64,000 nucleotides of DNA from assembly GCA_012932295.1 (NCBI GenBank), contig JAAONU010000014.1, forward strand, positions 15,379,039 to 15,443,038, written 5' to 3'. Origin of the DNA: Cyclina sinensis. Lineage: Eukaryota; Mollusca; Bivalvia; Venerida; Veneridae. Shown here piece by piece: positions 22,892-34,100 of the stretch. A program made the translations under genes and the position numbers. A model generated the notes under the pieces. The model saw only the letters and a list, made by a program, of their open reading frames with translations, ran no database searches and was not told the origin of the DNA. Every line of letters starts with the position of its first letter. The first letter of the stretch is position 1.

Positions 22892-23898
22892 TGTTATAGC
22901 ATATTAACAAAGGTCCATTTATGTGAAGATAAACAGTCACTGAACAATTATAAATGCTAAGTTACCAACTATAAACTCGACTTTATGATAAAATCAACAA
23001 TTACAATAACGTTTCTGTATTACCTTAACTCTAATGACTCGCGGAAACCAGTAACTTTAATTACGTTGACATCCATAACTAAACCTAGCTAGAACTGCAA
23101 GCTAATTTACCTCGTTCAAACTGTATTATGGAAGTTGAAATATATTATGTTTACCCTCTAAACACTAGTACGTGACACACTATTGTGGATTCCTTCATGA
23201 AACATTTTTTTTTGTTTACTCTCCCAAAGAACTTCCCAGCGGAAATGAGTTCCTTTCCTGAACCAAACGATGAAAAATAAACAGAAAGCTTTTAACTACA
23301 GAAAGTAACCAGTAAACACCATTTATCTGATGTATTCATAACATTGCCTCTTATATTATTATTCATCATAAAACTGTCGCAAACTAACTGTCGCAAACTA
23401 CAAGCAACGGATTTCAACGGCGTTATTTGATTCAGTCGGCGTATGCAGACTGTGAGTTATTTGGAGAATCGACGGAATCCGCTGTGTATTTTCATTGGCC
23501 GATGTCTATTTCAAATGAGTTAATCCTTTGGTAAACACTTTATTATGTTATATTCCGCTGATGAAATGAACTTATATAAAATCCGCTGAGTCTTTGATTG
23601 TAATTCCGCTGGAGTGAATTCCGCCGAACTTAATTCCGCTGAATTAAAATGAACTGAGTTGTACTGCATTTTTGGACAAACAGACCCCACCTTGTGTCAG
23701 AAACAGAAAACAGTTACAGACATTTCATCTAACAATTCACAAAACAAAACAAATAAAACAAGTTATATTCATTTTATTGGTTATCAAAAATAAAAACCAG
23801 TTTAAGTTAAAAACCGTGTTTTCGTACATATTCCGTTCCGTCCATTTCGTATATCAAAGTTCGGCAATATTCTGCTTCTCGACCCGGCCCCTTCCTGA
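22892..23898 (+). repeat. 3' LTR
   Basis: Begins TGTTATAGCATATTAAC like the 5' LTR and follows it to CTTCCTGA at 23898. The final CA is missing: the sequence changes to an A-run and (TA)n. Differs from the 5' LTR by scattered substitutions and lacks about 140 bp, so the insertion is old. Confidence 0.9.
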
Positions 23899-23908
23899 AA
23901 AAAAAAAA

Positions 23909-23918
<10 letters not shown>

Positions 23919-23983
<65 letters not shown>
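23919..23983. repeat. (TA)n microsatellite
   Basis: About 65 bp of uninterrupted TA next to the truncated LTR end. Confidence 0.95.
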
Positions 23984-23985
<2 letters not shown>

Positions 23986-23998
23986 TAAGTAATCTCTT

Positions 23999-25155
23999 TC
24001 ATGGTTAAAACGTTTTGAGAATCAATTTACGGCTGTATTAACGTCATTATTATTGTATTATTATCAGAGGCAATCAAATTAACAATTACGAATTCTGTCC
24101 CAAAATTTCAATAACAATTAACTAATTTGCAAACTTCCTTCTTCAACTGAAGGCTTTTTTTCTAACACCATCAATATTTTCAATTTTTCAAAACTGCTCT
24201 GGAAATAGGACATTTGATTTCTACTGCCAATGTCCGAAAACTATATACTTGTAAGAGATTAATTATGTGATTTACAACAGTGATGACGAGAAACACCATC
24301 AATATTTTCAATTTTAAACTGCTTTGGAAATAGGACATTCGATTTCTTCTGCCAATGTCCGAAAACTATATACTTGTAAGAGATTAATTATGTGATTTAC
24401 AACAGTGATGACGAGAAACGTATCTCAAAGGCGGAGGCGCTTGCCAGTAGGAAGGCAAAGGCGGAAAATGGCTAAGAAGGCTTCAACTTTTAAAGGAAAA
24501 TTGAACAATGTTTTTGAGAAAAGGGTTGCCAATAAGTTGTCTAAGCACAAAGAACAACAGCTAAAGGAGATAAAGGATATGTTTCTCAAAATAACAGCCA
24601 ACTTTCAGAGCAAGCATTCCAGTCAGCTTACCTCTTCTTCTTTGACAACAATGACATTTAATTGTAGAAAAAGCAGCGAGGAGCAGTTCAAGACTAATGA
24701 AGATGTACAGAACAATTAACTTGCCGCTCAAACTTTGCTTTCTATCGAAAACATGGAGAAAACTAAGCTAAATATTTCTGATGGTACGTTTTTTGTTTAC
24801 AATATGGTATTTCTACTTGTAGTTTGCTCGTGGGTTGTGTATTTGTCATTTTGTTTAATGTTACGGACCAGTAGTATTGCTAAATTTAATAGCTGTGTTT
24901 TACACTGTTGAGGTATTCTTGTGGGTTGAAGCAAATATTAGATGCGTTACTGATAGTTAGGGTATTGAAATTTGGGTAAAGAAATTGTTAGAAAAAAAAG
25001 CCTTCAGTTGAAGAAGGAAGTTTGCAAATTGGTTAATTGTTATTGAAATTTTGGGACAGAATTCGTAATTGTTAATTTGATTGCCTCTGATAATAATACA
25101 ATAATAATGACGTTAATACAGCCGTAAATTGATTCTCAAAACGTTTTAACCATGA
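23999..25155 (+). mobile_element. Retroelement gag-like family, copy II, between inverted repeats
   Basis: Arms of about 168 bp (23999-24166 and 24987-25155) are inverted copies. Between them, a roughly 125-bp unit is tandemly repeated (about 24168-24290 and 24293-24412; again at 25237-25340), then a gag-like ORF (24405-24719, 104 codons) with a shift between a Lys/Arg-rich part and KHKEQQLKEIKDMFLKITAN. The coding trace ends at about 24782 (…AACATGGAGAAAACTAAGC, then G|GTACGT, a possible donor). The class is probably DIRS-like, where inverted ends are usual; this is inference. Confidence 0.5.
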
Positions 25156-25199
25156 AAAAATATATTAAATGGAATAATCATATAATACATATAACTAAA

Positions 25200-26620
25200 T
25201 ATTTCAGTAAATGCATCAGTTTATTGAAACGATCTTGACACCATCAATATTTTCAATTTTAAACTGCTCTGGAAATAGGACATTCGATTTCTTCTGCCAA
25301 TGTCAGAAAACTATATACTTGTGAGAGATTAATTATGTGATTTATCTACGCTTATCATTATTTTAAAGATATTTTTGTTTGTCAATATTTTTTTTTTTAG
25401 AAGATAAGATATTGTAAACAAATATTTTAGTCAGTTTAAAATTTAGCAAGTTATTGAGAAGTTATTACGTGTAAGTACCCTAGATTTACATGTATCATAA
25501 ATAGTATTTAAGCGTCGATTGTTTTGGCAAAATTTCAGCAGAGACGTTGGTTATCCACCGCCAGAAGATGATTAAACAGCAGATTCGTCTGAATTGGGTT
25601 GGAAAGTTGTAAATAAATATGACACCAACTCATTAGCAAGCAACAGTGATGACGAGAAACGTATCTCAAAGGCGGAGGCGCTTGCCAGCAGGAAGGCAAA
25701 GACGGAAAATGGCTAAGAATGCTACAACTTCTAGATATGTCCATTTTGCAGACTATCAACCTCCACACCGACCAAAAGAAGCGGATCATAACAAGATTTT
25801 CTTTCTACGGTTGCAGCAAGATGTTTTCCTCAGGATAATTGCTTTGCATACGGGAAACAAGGGCACTGGAAGGATGCTCAGGAATGATCTTCTGTAATTA
25901 ATAATTATATATGATAAGCAGTTATATATATATATATTGATCGTAACACTGAAAATAATTTTTAACTTACCAATGCAGACATAAAGTTTTTCGCGGGACG
26001 GCGTTTATTTAATACAGATGTAAAAACGTATACCGGAAGTGCTGGTCAAGTCCAATTGTGGTAAGCCAATTTCTGAAACAGTAAGTAAAAGTGTACCGGA
26101 AGTCCCTTTCAATTAAGTTGAGGTCATTTCTATTGCAGAATTAAGAGATGTGCAGAAAGTGTTCGTTCAATCTATATGTATGTAACAAAGAAGAGGATGT
26201 TAAGTGGCCAGTCGTGGCCAGTCGTTAAACAAAGAAATTTTTTTTCATGTAGAATTCCGCTACTTCTGGTGAGTATATCAGAAAAATTGTCTAAGAAAGT
26301 CTATTAAAAGTTGCCATTTTAAGTCATTCCTGACCGAGCGTTTTTGTTTTTTTAAAGAATAGAACTGCAATAGTGAGAGAAATAATAAAAAAGCGTTATG
26401 TCAGTAGTGAGCGCCATTCCATATATTGTTAATCCTTTAAATGTGGTTTACGTAAAATTGGTTAAACCTAGGCTAGGGTTGGTTCGTAGACATATAAATT
26501 TCTCTCTTCATTTATTTAAAAGTAAAATTTGAGGAAGTCAAGGTTGCAAAATAAATTTTACTGAATATAATTTCCTCTTTACATTTGACTTTAAGGGTCC
26601 TTAATCATAATTTAGAAAAA
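25200..26620 (+). mobile_element. Retroelement gag-like family, copy III
   Basis: After the 25237-25340 repeat, a candidate acceptor (GGCAAAATTTCAG, about 25529-25541) precedes frames encoding SSELGWKVVNKYDTN, SDDEKRISKAEALASRKAK and, near 25825-25890, a knuckle-like CFAYGKQGHWKDAQEC in which the second Cys is Tyr. Frameshifts and stops separate these. The listed 83-codon ORF 25646-25897 is out of frame with them. Another exon-like stretch with acceptor and GTAAGT donor ends near 26083 (VLVKSNCGKPISET). The remainder is non-coding. Confidence 0.5.
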
Positions 26621-27539
26621 ATTGGAATCATCGAATGTATCTAGGTTTTCTTACCCAGATGAAAATGTAGTCAAATATTATCAATTTAATTCATTTCCTA
26701 CTACGAATCGAACTGCAGGTCACATATTTACAGAACTAATTAAGTTAATTTTAGCATACGTCAGAAGTTATGGCCATAGAATTATGAAGATTTTTGGGAC
26801 TGGCTTAGGGGTAACACTGATTGATTTCAATTTGTCTGTTCCATTTTCGAAATCAATGGCTACAACAACTCTTGTACTTGCTACTTGTCGGTTTGAGGGG
26901 TGGCAGGACAACATAGCACTTAGTTGGCATGACATGAAACAATTAATAAAAACGCAATAATTATACAAGTATTTTGTTTGTTTCTCAGAGAGTGATCGAA
27001 AATATCGTTTCGTACGTTTCTGTGACATCGTTTTTGATATACAAACTATATAAAAATTGCACTTGGCTGGTCTAAAGATACCATTTAATTGTGCCTTTCA
27101 GTACATAACTTCTAGTGTTATTGCCTCCTTTTCGCATAATGAGTCATTTTTTTATTGGAAAAACTTCTTTTGCGGCATTTGATTACCTATTCATTGACCA
27201 GGCTTAATATATTTTTAAATTCTACAGGTAATGAGGAAGAAAGATGAATTCAGTAAGTTTTAAATACTAAATCCAAATATAGCCTCAAAGCTGATAAAAT
27301 GTTCTAGAAAAATGTCCAAAAACGTCTCCATTGTGTCCACTGTCATTATCATATCAAAGATCTAAAAGTAATGAATGTGAGAATTTCATTTTTTTAAAAA
27401 AGAAAGAAAACTTACTCATACTGAGAAGACGGGTATATATTAAAGAATTTGCTCACAGTGTGCTATATACAAAAATGAACGTGTGTGTGTGTGTGTGTGT
27501 GTGTGTGAGTGTTTTATTAACAGAGAACACCTTTAATCC
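26621..27539. other. Intergenic; no gene supported
   Basis: A 112-codon plus ORF (26622-26960) and an 86-codon minus ORF (26768-27028) overlap. Neither is recognisable. A (GT)n run lies at 27480-27507. Confidence 0.5.
27480..27507. repeat. (GT)n microsatellite
   Basis: About 14 GT units. Confidence 0.95.
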
Positions 27540-27753
27540 TTTGACTTATTTTACATCGATTGGGAAGCAAGTTCTTGCAACTTATATTAATCCCTCTCGA
27601 TGACTGCTTCCTGGGTTCAAACCAGTGCTCGCGACGAATGTGAAGCATGTGGAAAGTCACTAGAGATTCTCAACCCCGATGGGATTCGAATCAGCAACAT
27701 CCGAATCGGGAGTCCAGAGCTCTAACTTCTCGACCACTGCTCCTTCTTACAGA
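27540..27753 (-). mobile_element. tRNA-derived SINE, copy 2
   Basis: On the minus strand: head GGAGCAGTGGTCGAGAAG, B box GATTCGAATCCC, then the body and tail shared with 7895-8096 (ACCCAGGAAGCAGTCATCGA, AAGTTGCAAGAACTTG, CAATCGATG). The heads of the two copies differ, the 3' domain is the same. Confidence 0.75.
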
Positions 27754-30700
27754 AGACGACATTTGTGCTTAAAATTTGTTTATTTTGAAATTGTTTTGAT
27801 CAAATTATCTCTTTAACGAGAATTTATATATTGGGAGATATAATTTAACATGTCCGTTTTTTTAATATGTACTTGTAGTTATTTCCTCGATTCGGAACAC
27901 TAAATTTTAGTTTATTTTATAGGAAAATATTTCACGTTTTACCCGCAAATTTGAGAAAGTACTGACTAAAATTAAATTAAGGTATCTGATCAAGTAAAGA
28001 TAAGTTTCGAAAGCTTTAAAGTTATTGAAAAAGGAGTGAGTTTTCATTGAGGGATTTTCCAACAAATTGGAATAGGATATGATGAAAAGAAAAGCTGTAA
28101 CAATACAGTTTAAATTCTATCCATACTAAAGGATGGTGTCTGTGGAATATTTTCTTTTAAGATAGGAAAGCAAACTTTTAATATGGAAAAAAAAATTTTC
28201 TTTTAAGATAAGAAAGCAAACTTTAAATGTGGAAAAGAAATTTCAAATTTCCCATTTCAAACTTATAAACAATACACAGTTGCTTTCATTACTAAAACAT
28301 TTGACACCGATATGTTAAGACATGCACAGGACGTACATTAGACACACAGGGAGACAGAAAAAAGTAACAAAACCGTGTCAATACATTACATGTTTTATTA
28401 TCTATATTGTTGTGAAATTTGAAAGTAAATATTCTCCTCTAAGAACTGTTTTTAGGTGGGTAAATCTGGACTGTCAATTATAATTACAGTATCAAAACAC
28501 ATAAGAGGGTTAGTCAATGAACTTTACAAATATGGCAAGGTCGCGCAACAAGGGTTAGGTCGCGCAATTGGTCATCTTCTATTTTTAGTATTTGGGATGT
28601 TGACATGAACCAGGTTTCATGAATAAAATTCCATAGTAAAACCTTGTACTACATGTACTTAGCACAATTTGTCTTGTCCAGTGAATATTCTTGATAGAAT
28701 GTATTTTTCTGTAAAATTGTTTTAGCAAGTAGTTAGTTCAATAGTATTACTGTTTAATTGCTTTCACTTATAACCCTGCTTGTACAGGTCATGTACACAT
28801 ATATAATTCTTATTAAGTAAACTGCACCTTATCATTTTATAGCTAATTAATACATGTTTTTCATTTATTAAAACATTTACTGATAAAAGTTTAACTAAAA
28901 TGTTGTTGAGAAGGGCTGCGCAAAGGTTTTACAGTGTTTCAGCAATTTTGCTAAGGTTATTTAGTTGCGCGCAGATTTTGCGCAACCTAGAGAAGTTTTA
29001 ACAGTGTTTGCGCAAGTTTGCGCAACCATGAAGGTTTAAAGGTTGTTAGTACATATCACGCAAGTAAGATTTGACAGTTTGGGGTCGCACGCCATCGCGT
29101 GGCGCAGTGTTTTGCACACCACCCTACAGAGGGTATATAAACTGAAACTCCCTTGTTTCAGTGGTTCTTTGGTTTTTCGAGTTTCGCTCTTTTAGGTTCA
29201 AACTTTGTTGTAATTTTGCTGCTGTATTAAATGCTTGAATAAATAACCTGCTCTGAAATAAACTCTTTGTAGGACTATTCTTTGGGTGTAACCAGTTTAG
29301 AAAATTACAATTTACCATCCCTGAAACTGGGATGCGTAACAATATAAACACTCTCCCTTTTTTATCTGAAACATACATTGTTCAGACAGATATTTTAAAG
29401 ATATACAATACTGAAACTGTAACAGCACAAACTCAGTCTATTAAATGGATAGCATTTCCTAATAAATGGAATACATAACCTTTCTATCAATAAACACATA
29501 CACAAATTATAATGTAAAATGCACATGACCGAAACTTACTAGGACAGAGCAACCATAACACAGATGCAAAGGAATTGATTGAAATTAACAAGAAGACGAC
29601 CATAGTGGCCCTTAATTGTTCACCCGAAAACCATTCCAGATATTGTTCAAATTTCTCTTACTGTAACTTCCCCGCGCACTCCCAACCCCCGCCCCCACCC
29701 CCCCCCCCCCACACACACACACAAACAAACAAAAAAGAAAAAAGAAAAAAAACATAGGTAAGTAAGTCAAGTTTAAAATGTTTTCAAATTTTTCAAAGTG
29801 TTTATTTTTTAAATCAACCTTACTCAGACACATATGTAATAAGTTTTCCAAAGGAATATTTTTGTGAAATGACTTTAAAAATTGACTAAGAATTTCTGAG
29901 GAAAATAATTTCTAAGTTTATCATAGAGTCATATGGTGAAAAATTACACAACTACTATCCAGTCTCGTAAAAGAACAAAAATTGCTTGAAGGAATTTCAT
30001 AAAATGGCCACCACAAGAACATTTCTGAGAAATTATTTTGAAATCGTGCCAGCTGTTTCTCAGGAGAAGAGTTTTAAAGTTTGCCATATAGTCATATATG
30101 AAAGAAAGGTCCAGTCCTCTGCAGGCCTGTTTTAAGGGATCAAAATGGCTTGAAAAAAATTAAAGGGCCACCTTCAGAACATGTTTGAGAAATTACTTTA
30201 AACTCTGGCAGGTGATTCCCGAAGGGAATTTTCAAAGTTTTCAATATACAAATATTGTAAAAAAAAAGACTCATTTTCCATCTATTGGTCAATTTTTAAC
30301 GGACACAAATGACTAGAAGGAATTTGTTAAATAGTCACCTAAGGAACATCTTAAAAAATAGACTTGTTGTTTCTGGAAAGGAGATTTTCTAAGCGTTTTC
30401 CTTATTGTTTCCATGGCAAGCAGAGTCCTTAATTGAACAATTTAATTTAAAGGAATTTGAAAAAAACAACAACTGAGAATCACTCCGTAAAATTTGGTTT
30501 AAATAAACACAGTGGTTTAGCAGAAGATTCTTTTGAAGAAAAATGAAAACGACGGACGACTGAAGATTTTCCATCATATCATAAGGTAGCTTTACATATA
30601 CAAAGAAATGAGAAATTAAGGAAACAGTATTTTCTTGACGAATATTAAAAAGACAAATATACCACACACAAGATCTCAAAGTATTTCATTTTGAACAACA

Positions 30701-31117
30701 ATACAAATTATTTAGTATTCAAGGCTGAACCACATCTTTTGTTTTCTTTACTACATACCACGATTTGGAATATTTCTGAAAACTCAAAACTTCCACTACT
30801 CTTAGGCTAGGTAAAAACAAACGATTTACTGTTTTTTGTACTATTCTCTCTCGGAGGGTTATAAGCCGCTGCATGCCAATATAAATATCTTTTTACGAGT
30901 ATACTGTCAACTCGATCAACGTCATATTACTGGGCGGATAACACATTGTATTAAATACATAAATAGTAAAAAATGTAAGGAAGATAGCAAACATTCATAG
31001 GAATGACATCAGTAATTAACTAACAAAATCTGTTAGGAATGTCAAGCAGTTTCTGTTACAAATTGGAAGCATTCAAGCTATCAATTATTTGTACAATGTC
31101 CAAACATTAACATAAAC
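27754..31117. other. 3' flank of gene A; partly duplicated at 42500-45113
   Basis: No gene supported. 28030-28255 and 29385-31117 align in order with 42500-42640 and 42655-45113, so this is the downstream half of the duplicated HSPA12 unit. 28255-29385 has no counterpart there. A C-run merging into (CA)n lies at 29685-29722. No clear AATAAA on the minus strand was found just past the stop of gene A. Confidence 0.6.
28900..29342 (+). mobile_element. Possible solo LTR (weak)
   Basis: Within the segment unique to the gene A flank. TG at about 28901, a TATATAAA at about 29136, AATAAA signals at about 29239 and 29258, and GCGTAACA at about 29342. Resembles an LTR promoter/polyadenylation layout. 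No matching second LTR and no target duplication were seen. Confidence 0.2.
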
Positions 31118-34100
31118 CTAGCCTTTCAAAATAAATTCTGTACTTTCAACACAGCTGTTACACTTCACAACTTCAACTTTTATATCAGAGCCTCCGAAAC
31201 GTAACTGTACATGTACGTTGTCAGTTCTGGAGGTTTCTCCAATGCTTTTTCCTCTCTTCACACGAAACTCTCCGACACACTCACAGCTTTCCTCGTCTAC
31301 AAACTTCGGATCTTTCTCAGTTGATCGGAAAACGTACACTGGCAGGAAGGAATCGGTACTTGACATAGGGAAATATTCTTTTACAGGTAGTGCCTCGTTC
31401 ATCTTAATCGACTGACCGATTTCTACATGTTTATCAAAGACTTTGTCACACCATTCCCTTCCGTCGCCTATGATTTTCCTATGTTTTGGATGCAGTACAT
31501 TGTTAAACGGCACAGTCATTGCTACACCGTATGTGTAGCGACTTTTTCTTTCGATGATTTTTGACGGCTGGCGTCCGTAAAGGACCGCACCTTTCATAAC
31601 GCATAGACTGGCTTCTGCAGGCACAATGACCTCAACGTTAGTTTTGAAGGTATCTCTGATAGCCCTCTGCAGTATCGGTGAGTCGGAAAATCCGCCAACC
31701 ATGAGGATTGCTTGGACAGGCCTAGGTAGTTTTTTCATCAAACCTTCGACGTGAAATTTAATGTCAGACACTGCCTGTGTAAAGAAGGATTCAAAAAGTG
31801 CAGACTCTATTCTCAACTTGTCATTAACTAACTTTACTTTATTCCTATACTCGCTCTCATCGGCTTCTTCGTCTAGAGGGTGTCGATTATCATTTATAAG
31901 CCTTTGAAGGGTTGTTGGTATTTTTACAGCTATTTTTTCAGCAAGATTGACAGCCGCTATTCGTTTCTTCCTTTCGAATTCGTCCAATAATTCTTGATAA
32001 TCCAACTGATGACTCTTTGAGAATTCTTTAAAGGCTTCATATCCGACCAATTTTGAAATGAAATTCATGAATGATTTATTGACCACTGTTCCGCCCCAGT
32101 TTCCTCCTGTTGCTCTGTGGAGCTCTTTCAAGTTATTGTTTTCGAGTACTTCAAGAACGGTCACATCAACAGTACCACCTACAAAAATGATACGAATAAT
32201 ATACAAATAAAATACAATTAATTAATACATTTTTCTTTGAAAAAGTAGAACTGATTCTCTTTTCCGAACCATATGAAACAAAAACACTAGTGTGTATTGC
32301 GAGTTTATACAATAATTAAGTTATTCTTGTCACAATTCATAACATTTACATCACTTAATTTTTTATTATTAATGGGCCAATTTTAGCATGGTTATATTAC
32401 ACTTAATATATGGTTATTGTTCCGGTCAACGCGTTGCTAGGTAGAAACAACCAGCTTTAAACTTTTACAATTACAATATATTTTAGAAACTAATTTTCAA
32501 TACAACAATTATATCTACAGTAAGTAAGTCTAACTTATTTATTTAAACTGATCAAAGTCCTTTTACTAATAATTAACTTAAAGGCTCTTTCTTTCTTTTT
32601 TCTAGTTCACAAATGTAAATTCCTTACGGAGCCCCTAAAAGGCATTATACACTTTTATTCTTGTTGTCACATTTATTTTATTTCGTTTAAACCAAATAAG
32701 ATTTCTTTTTAACGAATGAACATAACAATTTGTTTAAACGATAACTTCTTTCGTTAAAAAGAATTAACATTCCGTTAATAATCGATAACATTTTAGTTCA
32801 AACGAAATCTTCTTATTTATTATTGAAATAAAATTTCGTTTAAAAGAAATATTAGAGAGTTTAAACGTAAACGAAATCTTAACGAAATGTTATTTCACTT
32901 AAACGAAATATTTTTACGTTTAAACGAAATATTTATTCGTTATAATCAAAATTATATTTAAATGTTTAAATTAAATTAAAATCAATGTTACAACCGGATA
33001 AAACGTGTGAAAAATGTCATTTTAGGGGCTCCGTAATTCCTGAGGTTCAAAACTGCATGAAAAACTTCAGACAGGTAGTCCACAATTTTACTTTTGTTTG
33101 TCCGATATTAATTTTAACTCCATCTGGTTTACTTTATTTATAACTCCTTCACCCCATCCACGATTGACAAAAGTTACCTTACTGTATAACCCTACTGAAT
33201 CTTCTTTAATGAAAAGGTATTTACTGTATGAATTTTCTAGAACATTCCTTAAACAACAAGACACAAATTTAATGTAAACAGTAAATATCTGTTTATAAAA
33301 CAGCCTGGGAAATTGGCTTCTATCAAGGTAAGCATACATGTAAAAAGCAAATAATACAAACATCATTATCAACATTAAGATTATTTTGTAAAAAACGAGG
33401 TCCGAAGAACAAATGACAAACAAAAAACTACCTCCACAGTCGAGGGTCATAAATTGAGTTCCGACGGGAAATTTCGTCATTCCAGTTTCTAGCTGGGTGT
33501 CTCGGGTCATTGGTAACTGTCTACAGAAGATAGAGGCAGCCTCTGGCTCAAGAGCTATCTCAATATCCTTGATACCAGCCTGGCGAGAAATTTCAAGTAC
33601 TTACAAGAAAATAAAATTATATTTATATTATAGTTTGGAAATAATAACTTGCAAGGCAAAGGCACATTAGATTGCTAAAGAATCTTGGCCACGTTTTTGC
33701 AAAATTGGTTTGTTTGATGACATCAATCATAAGAATATCATACCGTTTATCAGTTCAGCAAAATATACACCTTTTTTAAATCCCTCTCTACGAAAATTTC
33801 TAAATATTTTTTTAAAATACATGGAATGAAGTATTACATTATTTTACACTATATTTTTGTCCGCATGTACATTCATTTTGTAATGAAAACAGATAAACAT
33901 TACCCAATCCACTTTGATGTCATAGTCTACATGGATAGCCCCTGAATTAAAACTATTTTAGACGTTTGTTTTCCAAAAGGTACACATAACGGCAAAATGA
34001 GTTTGTTAACATTTTCCTGGTCATTTTGACCAACATTGAAACTTTAGTTGTATTGAGTAAACTCTACTTTTTTGCGCAATTGCATGAAATTAAAAAGAAC

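Larger units (their letters stand above)
12357..23898 (+). mobile_element. Degenerate Ty3/Gypsy LTR retrotransposon with third ORF and nested LINE
   Basis: Order: 5' LTR (split by a LINE), tRNA-Leu-type primer site, gag relic, protease, reverse transcriptase, integrase, extra zinc-finger/charged ORF, polypurine tract, 3' LTR. Pol order PR-RT-(RH)-IN is that of Ty3/Gypsy. It is inactive: the gag carries stops, the protease active site is altered, RNase H is deleted, there are several frameshifts, and the LTRs differ by substitutions and a roughly 140-bp indel. No target duplication is seen; the right end runs into an A-run and (TA)n. Confidence 0.9.

Noticed and set aside
26622..26960. 112-codon plus-strand ORF
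   Set aside because: No recognisable domain, no splice or promoter context, and it overlaps an equally open antisense frame.
26768..27028. Possible HSPA12 fragment (VVVAIDF on the minus strand)
   Set aside because: The match is limited to about seven residues and the following GTT motif is absent; probably chance.
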